A DNA stretch of 64,000 bases, from contig CM042901.1 in NCBI GenBank assembly GCA_023653625.1, positions 15,276,833 through 15,340,832 on the forward strand, given 5' to 3'. A model generated the notes under the pieces. The model made no database searches. It had not been told where the DNA came from and was given only the letters and a program-made list of their open reading frames with translations. Below are positions 11,430-22,767 of this stretch, one piece after another. Both the position numbers and the translations under genes were made by a program. Source of the stretch: Triadica sebifera. Taxonomy: Eukaryota > Streptophyta > Magnoliopsida > Malpighiales > Euphorbiaceae. Positions within the stretch are counted from its first letter, which is position 1. Each line of letters starts with the position of its first letter.

Positions 11430-11870
11430 TCTTATATATTCGATACATTCATGGGCATGAATTATGGTTTCACGGGCGTGAATGGTCGTGTTTACGGTTT
11501 GCTGAAAGAGTGTTTCACCCGTGAATAAAAGCGTGAATATGTTCACAGGCGTGATGTTTGAACATCACGGGCGTGAATGATCATCGGTCACGGGGGTGAA
11601 TAAATGGTCACGGGTGTGAACTGTTGAATTTCACTACTTATGCCCGTGAAGCAAGTTGTGACAGAAGGCGTGAAAGCTTCTATGAGTTTTTGGGGTGTAA
11701 TTGTTCACGGGAGTGAAAATGCGTGGGCGTGACTCAAGCCATGAAAATAAGTTTCACCACTTGAAGTCATGAACCATGTCGTGAACCAAAATCGTGAATG
11801 ACACTGCCTCTTTAGGCCACTTAAGTCACGGGCGTGAATATATGTCATGGGCGTGACTCCCCTAAAATTT
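11430..11870. repeat. Dense array of TCACG-NN-CGTGA palindromes
   Basis: Perfect TCACGGGCGTGA occurs at 11470-11481, 11565-11576 and 11826-11837. More than ten further copies with one to three changes lie between, spaced 20-60 bp. The block sits just upstream of the accessory-frame TATA box and has sister arrays in the C1 and C2 LTRs. Each unit is an inverted repeat of CACG half-sites two bases apart. Confidence 0.85.
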
Positions 11871-12012
11871 TTATCAAATTGAAATTGAGTTCTACAACAA
11901 GACTAAATCATTTCAACAAAGATTCTACTTCTTAAAACATGAATTCTTATCAAAATTTCTATAACTTGTGATATGATTTAAGATCAACAATTAAAATTTC
12001 ATATTCTTGCAA

Positions 12013-12600
12013 TCACAAGGTTAATCCATCAATCATACCTAGTTCTCTTCTAATGAAATTAAATCTTTCCTCATTTGGAGACTTAGTGAAAATATCTGCT
12101 AATTGATTTTCTGTCCTTATGAATTCTAATGAAACATCTCCATATTGAACATGATCTCTAATAAAGTGGTGTCTAATGTCAATATGTTTGCTTCTAGAGT
12201 GTTGAATAGGATTCTTTGAAAGATTTATAGCACTAGTGTTGTCACATTTTATAGGTATATGGTTCATCTCATGACCATAGTCCTTAAGTTGTTGTTTCAT
12301 CCAAAGAATTTGTGTACAACAGCATCCAACTGCTACATATTCAGCTTCAGCAGTTGAGAGAGCAACTGAAACTTATTTCTTGCTAAACCAAGAAACCAAA
12401 CATTCTCCAATGAAGTGACAAGTACCTGAAGTACTTTTTCTATCCAAAAGACTACCAGCATAATCTGCATCTGAATATCCTATAATATAAAAAGATGAAT
12501 TCCTAGGATACCATAAACCTAGATGCAATGATCCATGTAAATATCTTAAAATTTTTTTTACAACATTTAAATGAGATTCTTTAGGACATGATTGAAACAA
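12013..12600 (-). pseudogene. Copia RNase H domain of C1 (broken)
   Basis: Continues the RT frame after a shift near 12590. Readable blocks are FQSCPKESHLNVVKKILRYL, GYSDADYAG with the first catalytic Asp, STSGTCHFIG, a TAA stop where the SKKQxSVALS block is expected, STAEAEYVA with the catalytic Glu, and the C-terminal HIDIRHHFIRD and ENQLADIFTK blocks typical of copia polyprotein ends. The end at 12013 (GMIDGLTL) fits a natural C-terminus. RNase H degrades the RNA strand during reverse transcription. Two lesions (frameshift and stop) inactivate it here. Confidence 0.9.
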
Positions 12601-14590
12601 TATACATAATATCGGGTCTAGAAGTAGTGAGATATAAAAGTGATCCGATCATACCTCTATAAAGCTTTTCATTAATGCTCTTACCCTTTTCATCTTTATC
12701 CAATTTTGTTGATGTGCTCATATGAGTCTTGGCATTTTTGCATCCTTCCATACCAAATTTCTTGATTAAATCTTTGGCATATTTGGATTGGTTGATGAAT
12801 ATGCCCTCATTGCTTTGCTTTATTTGTAGACCAAGGAAATACTTAAGTTCTCCCATCATGCTCATTTCAAATTCCCTAGTCATGCACTTAGCAAATTCTT
12901 GACAAAGCAACTCATTAGTAGAACCAAATATTATATCATCAACATAAATTTGAACAATTAGTATATCATGCTTATGCTTTTTTATGAATAGTGTAGTGTC
13001 AACATTTCCCTTTGTGAAGCTATTTTCTAATAAAAAAGAACTTAGTCTTTCATACCAAGCTCTTGGAGCCTGTTTTAAACCATACAAAGCTTTTGAAAGT
13101 TTAAAAACATGATTTGGCAAATCATAGCTTTCAAAACCTGGTGGTTGTTCTACATACACTTCTTCATCTATATAACCATTTAGAAATGCACTTTTCACAT
13201 CCATTTGAAAAAGTTTGAAATTCATGTGACATGCATATGCTAAGAGTATTCTTATAGCTTCTAATCTAGCTACAGGTGCATATGTTTCATCATAATCTAT
13301 ACCTTCTTCCTGATTATATCCTTTTGCAACCAGTCTTGCTTTATTCCTGGTTATTAACCCTTTTTCATCTAATTTGTTTCTAAATACCCATTTGCTACCT
13401 ATGATTTGATGATCCTTGGGTCTAGGTACTAGGTTCCATACCTTATTTCTCTCAAATTGGTTGAGTTCCTCTTGCATGACAATTACCCAACTTTCATCAT
13501 TAAGAGCCTCATCAATGTTTTTAGGCTCAATTTGTGAAATAAAAGCAATGTCAGTGACTAAATGCTTGAAATGAGATCTAGTACTTACTCCCCTTGATAG
13601 ATCATCAATTATTTGCTCTTTTAGATGATCTTTCATCATTCTCCATTCTTTTGGAAGTTCTTGCTCCATTTGTTCTTGATTTTGAGGTAGTAAATTTTCT
13701 TGATCATTTTCTTCTTTTCCATTTTCGATAATAAGTTTTTCCATATTACTTACAACATTATCAAGAGCACTACCTTTCACAAGATCAAGTTTACTAGATT
13801 CATTAAAAACAACATGCATGGATTCTTCAACTGTTAATGATCTTTTATTAAATACTCTATATGCTTTGCTGGTTGTAGAGTATCCTAAAAAGATACCTTC
13901 ATCAGACTTAGAGGCAAATTTTCCAAGATTGTCCTTGGTGTTCAATATAAAACATTTGCATCCAAATACTCTAAAGTATGATATCAAGGGCTTTCTTCCA
14001 TTCCATAGCTGAAATGAGGTTTTGTTTAAAATAGGTCTTTTGAAAACTCGATTTGAAATATAACATGCATTGTTTGTGGCTTCTGCCCAAAAATAAGTTG
14101 GTAATTTATATTCATTAAGCATTGTTCTAGCCATTTCAATTAAAGTTCGATTTTTCCGTTCAACTACCCCATTTTGTTGAGGTGTCCTAGGAGATGCGAA
14201 ATTATGTGAAATGCCATGTTCAAGACAAAAACTTTCAAAGTTTTCATTTTCAAATTCTTTCCCATGATCACTTCTTATTTTTGAAATGCAGTAACCTTTT
14301 TCATTTTGAATTCTTTTAGCAAAGTTTTTGAAGTTTTCAAAAGCATCACTCTTTTGAGCTAAGAAAATTACCCAAGTAAATCTAGAGTAATCATCTACGA
14401 TGACAAATGCATAATGTTTTCCTTCTAAGCTAGCAATTCTAGTAGGTCCAAACAAGTCTAAATGCAGGAGTTGAAGAGGTTTTGAAGTACTTACTATGTT
14501 TTTGGCTTTGAAAGATGACTTGTGTTGCTTTGAAGGATCACATGTCTTGTCTTTTTCATATTTAACTCTTGGTAATCCTTTTACTAGCTC
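12581..14590 (-). pseudogene. Copia integrase core and reverse transcriptase of C1
   Basis: One long open stretch (624 codons from a Met at 14455, open upstream to 14590). Counted from that Met: integrase D in VDDYSR (21/22), D63 in IRSDHGKEF and E99 in VVERKN, the exact D-35-E spacing; then the GKR-type block LISYFRVFGCKCF; then RT with WVFRNKLDEKG, KARLVAKGYNQ, DYDETYAPVAR, KSAFLNGYIDEEVYVEQPPGF, LYGLKQAPRAWYE and the catalytic YVDD at 504-507. All catalytic residues are present. An in-frame deletion just before the core (CDPSKQHKSS versus CDPCQRGKQHKSS in C2) removes the second Cys of the zinc-binding CxxC. The frame ends at 12581 after an apparent ~20-nt deletion at the RT/RNase H border. 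Confidence 0.92.
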
Positions 14591-15070
14591 TCATGTGAAG
14601 AGAGTTTGTATTAAGTCCATATTAGCATGACCAAGTCTTCTATGCCACAGCCAAGATTCATCACTAGTAGTCACAAGACACTTAGAGGAATGGTTAGATA
14701 GCTCATGTAAGTTTATTATGTACGTATTGATATCTCTATTTCCTTTAAATATTTCTTGACCATCAATAGAGATTACAAGACATTCATTTGAAGTAAAGAT
14801 TACTTTGTTTCCTTTATCACATAATTGACTTACACTTAACAAGTTATGTTTCAAGCCATCAACAAGTAAGACATCCTTAATAAAAGTAGTACCATTAACA
14901 CCAATAGAACCAATGCCAATTACCTTACCCTTTGCATTGTTTCCAAAAGTAACTTTACCTCCATCAATACTTTTAATTTCATTGAAAAGTTCTTTGTCTC
15001 CTGTCATATGCCTTGAGCATCCACTGTCTACTAGCCAAGCATTTTTGTTTATTGTGGACTTGAGGCAGAC
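14591..15070 (-). pseudogene. Copia protease and pre-integrase zinc domain of C1
   Basis: Translation from 15070 gives VCLKSTINKNAWLVDSGCSRHMTGD, with the aspartic protease triad DSG at 15020-15028, followed by the LLVDGLKHNLLSVSQLCDKG block and the LWHRRLGHAN block that begins the integrase HHCC domain. A TGA at 14591-14593 replaces the Gly codon present in C2. Without the upstream segment being spliced out, two in-frame stops (TGA and TAG, 15070-15090) separate this from gag. Confidence 0.9.
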
Positions 15071-15892
15071 CTATAGAATCACAAATCAAATATGATTTTT
15101 AGGTACCCAAATGAGTTTGGGTCCTTGGGGGTTAGCACATGAAGGTTTCCAATGAGCCTTCCTTATCCAGCAATGTTTATTTATGTGACCCATTTTCATA
15201 CAATAATTACATTGTTTAGGTCTAAGCTTGCTTTTTGGTCTTACACTGTATTTAAATGCCATAATTCTATTAGACTAAGTTTGAGAACAATGGCATGCAT
15301 AATCATGATTAATTTGCGTTTTCCTAGATGCATGCTTCTTATACATAAAGGAATGATTATTCTTTTTCTGTATAAAGGGATTAATATGCTTATTTCTTGG
15401 TGCTTTCTTAACAGTTGTGGAGATGTTAGGTTCTTTAGACTTAACAAATATAGTTCTGTGAGAAGATGACGATGTGTCCTTAAATCCTAGACTATGTCAA
15501 ATTAAGGGTGATCTTTGAGACACAATGAGAGTATCTAAGCTCTCTTTACCTTTGTGAAATTTAGAAATGGAATTTCTAAGTTCCTCAACTTTATTTTTCA
15601 AAGTATTATTTTCTTTTAACAATGAAGCTGTTGAGGGTCTTGATGAATATTCATCTAATGACTTTTGAAGATATTCATTAGATGATTTAAGCTTTATGTT
15701 CTCTTTTTCTAAACCATCTATCTTATTTTTCAAATTAGAGATATTATTTCTATATGTATTAAATTTAGTTCTATATTTCTCTAATTCTATATTTAATTCT
15801 TCTATAAGGCTTTGCTCATCATCATCATCACTATTACTATCATTATCACTACTACTATCATTATTGAAGGAATATGAGTGTAGTGATCTTAC
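15071..15892 (-). other. Candidate intron in the C1 genomic RNA (822 nt)
   Basis: On the minus strand the 5' end reads AAG|GTAAGA, close to the U1 consensus, and the 3' end TTCTATAG|GT. TGCTAAC, a good branch-site match, lies about 60 nt upstream of the acceptor (15131-15137). Sister copy C2 reads straight from GATAAG to GTATGCCTCAAG, as if this segment had been removed exactly. The length is 822 nt, so the frame is kept. The 5' part encodes a Gag extension with an acidic D/S-rich run and a leucine/asparagine-rich coiled coil (about 15560-15850); the 3' part ends in WVPKNHI, then TGA and TAG. Splicing is inferred, not observed. Confidence 0.65.
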
Positions 15893-16984
15893 CTTATCCG
15901 AGACGTGATCCTCAATAGCCATGAAGCATAGGTTGACCTCTTCACTTTCATTATCATCTCTTTCACTTGAAGAGCTTTCGTCATCCCATGTGGCTTTATG
16001 ACCTTTCTCCCCATTGTCTCTTTGGTATTTGCTCTTGTGCTTCTTGAGCCTTGGACATTCTGGTTTGATATGTCCTTTCTTTCCACATTCATAGCATTTT
16101 ACCTCTTCCTTACTTCTATGTGTGTCATTAGAAGGTTGTTTGAGGTTTCTTTGCCTGAATTTTCTGGAATTGCTCATTTTCTTCTTAATGATTCTTTTTA
16201 ATCTCCTTGAAAGCATAGCGATGTCCTCATTTTCATCATCACTCATTTCTTCATCATCTTCACTCTCTTCTTGAGATTTTGAAGTAGAGGCTTTGAGTGC
16301 TAAGGGCTTTCTTTTCTCTGGCTCTGCTTCAAGCTCTCTATCTCTCTTCACTGCCATCTCATGTGTGAGAAGTTTGCCAATCAGTACATCAGTATTTATG
16401 ATGCTCATATCTTCATTTGCTTCTTCTATGCCAGCAACTCTTGAACCATAGTCTTTAAGAGGAAGACTTCTCAGGATTTTATTGTTTACATCTTCCAAAC
16501 TCAGATGCTTCCCAAGTTTCCTCATTCCATTTATAATGGATGGAAGACGGTTGGTCATGTCAGTGATTGACTCATTGGATTTCATCTTGAAGAGCTCATA
16601 TTCTGAGGTTAGAAGCTGAATCTTCTTGGATTTGCCTTGCTTAGTTCCCTCATGATAGTTCTCCAATGTCTTCCACATGCTATATGTTGTTGGACAGTGT
16701 TGTGTTCTCCCACATTCTTCAATAGATAATGAGCTTGATAGGATTGTCATTGCCTTCTTGTTTTTGAAATTTGCTATTCTTTGAGGCTCTGTCCAATCAT
16801 CTCTTGATAGGATTTCTTCTTCACCATAAGCTCCTCTTCTGGTTGGTGGTGTCCATTCTTTTCGTACACTATCCTAGACTTCAATTCCTTCACTATCCAA
16901 GTATGTCTCCATCCTAAACTTCCAATGGGCATAATTTGCTCCATCAAAGTAAGGTTTGAGACTTTGGAATCCTTCACTGGCCAT
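15497..16984 (-). pseudogene. gag of copia C1
   Basis: The start at 16984 gives MASEGFQSLKPYF, then ANYAHWKFRMETYLDSEGIEV, then a TAG at 16874-16876 where C2 has Trp. The rest is open: the UBN2-type Gag core (about 16870-16350), an acidic hinge (SQEESEDDEEMSDDE), a basic run (KRIIKKKMSNSRKFRQRN) and the zinc knuckle CYECGKKGHIKPEC (CX2CX4HX4C) at 16055-16096. Beyond 15892 the unspliced frame continues into the coiled-coil extension and stops at 15497. One nonsense change separates it from an open Gag. Confidence 0.9.
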
Positions 16985-17029
16985 GTAATACTCTTTACTA
17001 GAGCTTTTTAGGCTTCGATGCTAGACAAA

Positions 17030-17041
17030 GCTCTGATACCA
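17030..17041 (-). other. C1 primer binding site (tRNA-Met)
   Basis: The minus strand reads TGGTATCAGAGC, complementary to the 3' end of initiator tRNA-Met, two bases inside the 5' LTR edge at 17044. Confidence 0.9.
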
Positions 17042-17043
17042 AT

Positions 17044-18359
17044 TGTTGCCAAGATATTAAACCAAGAAGGGGGGTTGAATTGGAGATTCAAAAAATTAAA
17101 TTATAAGGTGTGGAAATAAAAGATTAATTTTAAGAGGGATAGAGAAAATTTGACACACAAATTTATAGAGGTTCGGGTGTTAACAAACCCTACTCCTCTC
17201 CCCAATCGCAATTGGGAGTTTCACTAACACACTAAGTGTTACAATGGAGTTTTACAAGCTCACTCCCAACTATGGTGTTTCTCACAATAGCTCACACCTA
17301 ACCAAGAAAAACCCTTGTGTTTTAATGGCTCACACAATAACCAATTCCTTGTGTTTTACAGGCTCACACAAACAACCTTCACTTTGTGTTTTACAGGCTC
17401 ACACAAATAACCTTCACTTTGTGTTTTACAGACTCACACAAACAACCTTTTAATTTGTGTTTTGGAGGTTCACACAACTAACCCTTACAAGTGTTCTACT
17501 CTTAACCTAGAAATACCTAAAGCTCACTCGAGTAAAGATTACAGAGAGAACCACTTACAAATCTTAATTTGCTCAAATATGAGGAGCAAAAATATTTTTA
17601 CAGAGAATAGATTTGTTCTCAAAGTATGAAAGTACAAATAGCTTGTAATCAAAATTAAATTCGAAGTATATGTTATTCTTTTATTTTTCTTATCATTCTC
17701 TCTTTTCTTAATGCATAAATGACTTCCATTTATACTCTCATGGCTAAATATAGTCGTTGGGGTGCATTAAATAAGAAACTAGCCATTGTACCAACCAAAA
17801 AATCACGTCTGACATTTTTCTCTTTCATTGTTCACGGGCGTGACTATGCTTGTCATAGGGGTGACAGTTCTTCCCATGCCGTGATTGAAGTGGTGACCTT
17901 GGTAGTGAAGCTCTCTGGAATGTTTTGACATATTGAGTCACGGGCGTGACATACTCCTTCACGGGCGTGACAATCTTCCCAGCCGTGATCCAAGTGGTGA
18001 CTCTGGTGGTGAAGCTCTCTGGATGAAATTGCATGAATCTTCACGGGGGTGACACCTTTATTCACGGGGGTGACTGAAATGCTTACTTCACGATTTGTTT
18101 TTCCTTCATGGCCGTGAACTTCAAATGTTGGTTTTTGGTAATGGTTAGCTTCCTTCACGGGAGTGACTCATAGAGTCACGGCAGGGAACATACTACTACT
18201 TGAATTTTGTCTCTCAATGATTATTCTTTCAATTCTCCATTCTTGCTATTTTAATCCATGTCCTATATAATATACTTACAAAAACAAGTATGTTAAATAC
18301 AATATTGCTATATTATTTGTTATCATCAAAATGACGGAAATACCCCTCAAGGTTTAACA
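17044..18359 (-). repeat. C1 5' LTR (1,316 bp)
   Basis: TG...CA termini matching 9122-10379. It has one extra ~36-bp minisatellite unit (about 17430-17480) and an extra palindrome TCACGGGCGTGA. Perfect copies of that 12-mer lie at 17832-17843, 17938-17949 and 17959-17970. Confidence 0.92.
17727..17734 (-). promoter_or_regulatory. TATA box of the C1 5' LTR
   Basis: The minus strand reads GTATAAATGG, conserved at 52963-52972 in the C2 LTR. The palindrome array lies upstream of it and the 36-bp minisatellite downstream, so the array would be in U3 and the minisatellite in transcribed R/U5. Confidence 0.6.
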
Positions 18360-18483
18360 AGGATAAAACTCTTCACTTTTGTTTTCTTTTTTTTTAACTC
18401 TTTCCCATTAGCCAAACCCTTAAATAGGCTTATAACTCCTCCAAATCATCTTATTAACTAGGCCCTTCTTAAATGGTGTTATA
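18360..18483 (-). repeat. G1 3' LTR, right part
   Basis: Continues the LTR interrupted by C1, matching about 27140-27260 of the G1 5' LTR. Its edge reads GGTGTTATA (minus TATAACACC, from TGTAACACC). The polypurine tract AAGGGGGAAAGAAA follows at 18484-18497. Confidence 0.75.
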
Positions 18484-18499
18484 TTTCTTTCCCCCTTAA

Positions 18500-19850
18500 A
18501 AGAATTTCGTCCTCGAAATTAACTGATGTGTTGTTTTGGAATAGTTGTGGATACTATGCCATCATTTATTCCTGAGCTTTTTGACTTCTTGCACCAATAT
18601 CTCAATCATCTCTTCCTCATATGTAAAATCTGGTAATACCTCTATGCTTTCAGCTATGTTAAGATTCGGACCTATACCTTGTCTACATGAAGATATGAAA
18701 AACATTGTGCAAGTTACTTAACTCTGGTAATAAGGGAAATTTATAGGCGACTGGTCCAATCCGCTCTAAAATCTCATATGGTTCAATGAATCTAGGGTTC
18801 AACTTGCCCTTCTTTCTAAATTTGAGTATCTTCTTCCATAGGAAAACTTTAAGAAATACCTTGTCTTCTACTTCATACTTTATATCTCTCCTCTTGAGAT
18901 CTGCATGCGATTCCTATTTGTCTAAAATTGCCTTTAACCTTTTCCTAATTGATCTTTATCTTTTCTTCTATCTCTTGCACCAACTCTGGCCTTACTAACT
19001 TTCACTCACTAAGCCTTGTCCGACATAATAGTGTCCAACACTTCCTACCATAAAGTGCCTTATACGGAGCCATCTAGATGTTAGATTGATAACTATTGTT
19101 GTAGTCAAATTCCATCAATAGTAGATACTTATCCCAACTATCTTCAAACTCATTCACATAACTTCTCAATATGTCTTCTAATATCGGATCATCCTCTCTG
19201 ATTGACTGTCTCTCTACCAGTGAAAAGTCATGTTGAAATGGAGCTTGGTACCAAAAGCTCACTATAGACTTCCCCAAAACTGGGATGTGGACTGTGGATC
19301 TCTATTCGATATGATAGAGATTGGCACTCCATGTAGTCATACTATCTCATTCACATATAACTTTTCTAACCTGTTTAAGGGATAGTCTCTCCTGATAGAT
19401 AAAAAGTATATTGACTTTATTAACGTATTCACTATGATGTAAACAATGTCATACTTCCTCAGTGTCAAAGGCAACCCAATCACAAAATCCATTACGATTC
19501 ATTCCCATTTTTATTCCGATATTATGATTGGTTGCATCGAACCTAAAGGTACCTAATGTTATGTTTTGACATGCTAACAAGTTAGGCATTTTACTGTGAA
19601 CTTTATAATGTCCTTTTTGATACATGCCCACCAAAATCTTTCTTTCAGATCATGGTACATCTTGTTACTTCTGGGGTGCATGGAAAATCTGGTTTCACAA
19701 GCTTCCATTAGGATTTTTTGTCTCAACTCTACAACATTAGGCATATAAATGGGACCTTGGTAGAATAAACTACCATCTAATTCAACATTGCACTTAGGTC
19801 TCTCTCCCTTGGAAACCAACTCTTCTAACCCAACTAGCATGCTATCTTGC
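18500..19850 (-). pseudogene. Gypsy integrase of G1 (broken)
   Basis: At 19574-19840 the HHCC zinc domain is readable: KxxLMEACETRFSMHPRSNKMYHDLKE..WW and VKCLTC. The catalytic core follows with stops and shifts; at 19074-19277 the block around the catalytic Glu and SWDKYLLLMEFDYNNSYQSNI is open. The C-terminal part (about 18530-19060) matches the same region of G5 and ends with a FEDEIL-type tail just before the polypurine tract. Integrase inserts element cDNA into the host genome. It is non-functional through multiple stops. Confidence 0.8.
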
Positions 19851-21339
19851 TTCTATGCTTATTTGATTTCCTAATCCATTTCAACAATCTTCACTACCTT
19901 ATGTTGAGTTCCTTCTATGTCAAAAGATACTTCAAACTCTTGTGATCGGTGTAGATAAAATATTTTTTCCCATATGGCATAATATATTTAGAGCAAACAC
20001 AATGGCTACCAACTCAAGATCATGTGTGGGGTAGTTCTTCTCATGCGCCTTCAACTTTCTAGAGGCATAAGAAATAACCTTTCCCACTTGCATCAAAACA
20101 CACCCTAGTCCGTTGTGAAAAGCATCATTGTAGATGATATAATCCTTATCGAAAACTAGTTATGTCAAAACTAGAGCTTCTATCAATATTTTTTTGAGCC
20201 TATCGAAACTAGCTTGACACTTGTCATTCCACTCAAACTTCACATCCTTTCTTAAAAGCCTAGTGAAAGCAGAAACAATCAAAGAAAAACCCTTACAAAC
20301 CTCTTATAGTAACCTTCCAAACCAAGAAAACTCTTGATTTCAATCACATTGTAGGGAGACTTCCAATTCCATATTTCCTCAACCATGCTGGGATCAACTC
20401 TGATGTTGTTTACTGGCATGATGTGCCCAAGGAAAGCCACTTTATCTAGCCAAAACTCACATTTGGAGAACTTGGCATAAAGCTTATGATCCTTAAGAAT
20501 TTTCAACATTGTCTTTAAATATTGATCATGCTCTGTTTGGTTCTTAAAATACACCAAGATGTCATCAATGAAAACAACTATGAATTGATCTAAGTATGGC
20601 CTAAAGATTTGATTCATCAAGTCTATAAAAGTTGTTAGGGGTGTTGGTGAAAAGGGCATAACCAAAAACTTGTAATTGTTATATCTTGTTCTAAAGGCAG
20701 TTTTGGTTATACCATCTTCCTTCATCTTCAATTGATAATATCCCGATCTGAAATCAATCTTGGAAAACACTCATACACCTTTCAACTGATTAAAAGGATC
20801 ATTAATCTATGGCAACATATATCAGTTCTTAATAGTCATCTTGTTCAGTTGCCTATAGTTTATACACAACCTCATATACCCATCTTTCTCTTTTAAAAAA
20901 AAATGGTGCACCTATGGAAATACACTCATCTTGATAAAAATCCTTTTCTAACAACTTTTGCAAATGAGCTTTCAAATATTTCATCTCTGAAGGTGTCATT
21001 TTGTATGGTGACGTAGATATTGATGTTGTGTCTAATGTGAACTCTATAGAGAACTCAACATCTCTGTTTGGTGGTAATCCTGATAGGTCATCTAGAAAGA
21101 CATATGGAAACTCCCTCATCATAGGTATATCCTTGAGATTTGGATCTCCTTTTCTAGTGTCAACCATATGAACAAAATAAGCCTCACATCCCTTTTGAAT
21201 CATTTTATGTGCCTTCAATATGGAAATCATTTGTGAAGGCTATGGAAACCTCTCACCTTCTACCACCACTTCAACTTGCTCTAAAGTCTTAAAAACAAGT
21301 GTCTTAAATCGATAGTCGATAACTGCCTCATGTTGTGGG
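19851..21339 (-). pseudogene. Gypsy reverse transcriptase and RNase H of G1 (broken)
   Basis: 21230-20853 covers the linker and RT start (LKDIPMMREFPYVFLDDLSGLPPNRDVEFSIE). 20770-20279 covers the RT core: MFSKIDFRSGYYQLKMKE, KTAFRTRYNNYKFLVMPF, the catalytic FIDD of VVFIDDILVY, CEFWLDKVAFLGH and FLGLEGYYKRFV. RNase H with TS and H blocks is traceable to about 19860. The usual NAP of the RT PFGLTNAP block is changed. A frameshift at about 20850 and later stops break it. The frame upstream is interrupted by the solo LTR at 21340. Confidence 0.85.
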
Positions 21340-22767
21340 TGAAGGGTTTTGAAGATGAATCTCATTCATTAACGATTAGAAATTATACTTTGTAATTTCT
21401 TAATCTTTCATCAAAATTTCACCTTGTTAGGTTGTAGCAAACCACAACAATCTACACTAGGACATCTCTAAAGTTAATCCACACAAAAATGTGAGAAGAA
21501 ACTATAAAAGAAATGGTTGAACATACCTCAAAATGCTAGTAATGGTGTATGCTCAATTTGAGAGAATATGAAAAATAACTGTTATTTTTCCTTTTGAATT
21601 TCTTAACTTCTTAAAAGAATTTTTAGACTTTTGAACTCTTCAAAAATATTTTTACCCCAAAATTAGTTTAGGTATAAGTGCACAAGACAAGGGGGAGGAT
21701 TTAGTGGGCTTTGCCTTAATTTGCTAATTATAGTCATTTAAGCCAACTGACTTGCTGGGTACTCCATGCCAGGCCTAACTGGTTTGTTTGGCAGGCTAGC
21801 AGTCTGTGTAAGCTCGTGACCCATTAGGTTCCCCACTATATTGGCCACTTAAATTAACAATTAATTTAAACAAGTCATGAGTGGTATCTAGCAACACATC
21901 ATGGCTCCCAATTGAATTGAAAGTCAGTGATTTGACTACGAATCTTTCCATAGACAATTTCTATGTGATTAAGCCTTTCACCATTCTATAAACCATTTGG
22001 TTTAGAGTATGGATATGTGTCAACTCCTACTAGACTAACTACGTCACATCTAGCCTAAGTAATGTTAGTTCTTGTCTTTGAGGCCGATTACTATGTTAGA
22101 TATGTGATTGAAGACTATTTTCATGACATTTCTACTTTGGCCAGAGATTCTCGAGTAATGACCCTATCAAGAGGCCATGGGTATATACTCTTTCTATTAG
22201 AAATGGTGAATTCTATGTTGGTTATCCAATTATCTTCGAATACCTCAAGTTATACCCAATTATCATCCTATAAGCAACCTCTATAAGGCAATATATCCTT
22301 AAGTACCTCAGTATCCAATATATCCTTAAGTACCTCAAGTCTAAGGATACTTCCACCATTACTAGGATGAGATTATCATTGACATTTGAATAGATTATCC
22401 ATATGATTGTCTAATAACAGGTCATCCAATGTACTTAGCTACACTTAGCAAGTATCCACATGTTAACTCTAAACATCTCATGTTTACAAATTATGAGATC
22501 TACTGCTTGATCCAATCAAGGAGTATAACATGTGCTAGTCTGTCTAGATTTACAATGTCCCATCTCATTAATCATATGACTAGAGATAATTTAGATACTA
22601 AAAAAATTACACATGATAAGAATTTCAATATCATAATCTCATCATGATTCCTTCATGCTATGTTATGTATCAATGATGTCATTAATTGATGAAAAAGCCT
22701 TTTATTAGTCAAATAAATTTGTACAATAAGTGCTAAAGGTGATTACCTTTAGAGCACTTCTCTAACA
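21340..22767. repeat. Solo LTR (1,428 bp) inside G1
   Basis: Begins TGAAGGGTTTTG and ends CTCTAACA, flanked by the exact 5-bp duplication GTGGG (21335-21339 and 22768-22772). There is no internal region, primer site or polypurine tract, so it is a solo LTR left by LTR-LTR recombination. A related LTR piece is at 56794-57313, matching its reverse complement. The gypsy reading frame of G1 resumes on both sides. Confidence 0.88.

Larger units (their letters stand above)
9122..18359 (-). mobile_element. Complete Ty1/copia element C1
   Basis: A 9,238-bp element bounded by LTRs that begin TGTTGCC and end TTTAACA on the plus strand, flanked by the 5-bp duplication AGGAT (9117-9121 and 18360-18364). 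In element order: 5' LTR 17044-18359, tRNA-Met primer site 17030-17041, gag 15497-16984, intron-like segment 15071-15892, protease and integrase zinc domain 14591-15070, integrase and RT 12581-14590, RNase H 12013-12600, a 1.6-kb accessory region with one open frame (10817-11203), polypurine tract at 10380, 3' LTR 9122-10379. The two LTRs differ at about 7 of their first 200 bases plus indels, so the insertion is fairly recent. The coding part has a few stops and one frameshift, so it is not autonomous as read. Confidence 0.93.

Noticed and set aside
13818..14012. Frames antisense to copia integrase (also 55741-55980, 56001-56219)
   Set aside because: Shadows of the integrase-RT coding strand, shared by C1 and C2 for that reason.
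15152..15469. Plus-strand frame of 105 aa similar to one at 19-318
   Set aside because: Similarity arises because both are the reverse strand of the same Gag-protease spacer in C1 and C0.
15071..15892. C2 lacking this segment through a simple microhomology deletion
   Set aside because: Kept as the alternative, not preferred: it would need to hit both a near-perfect donor and an acceptor and preserve frame by chance.
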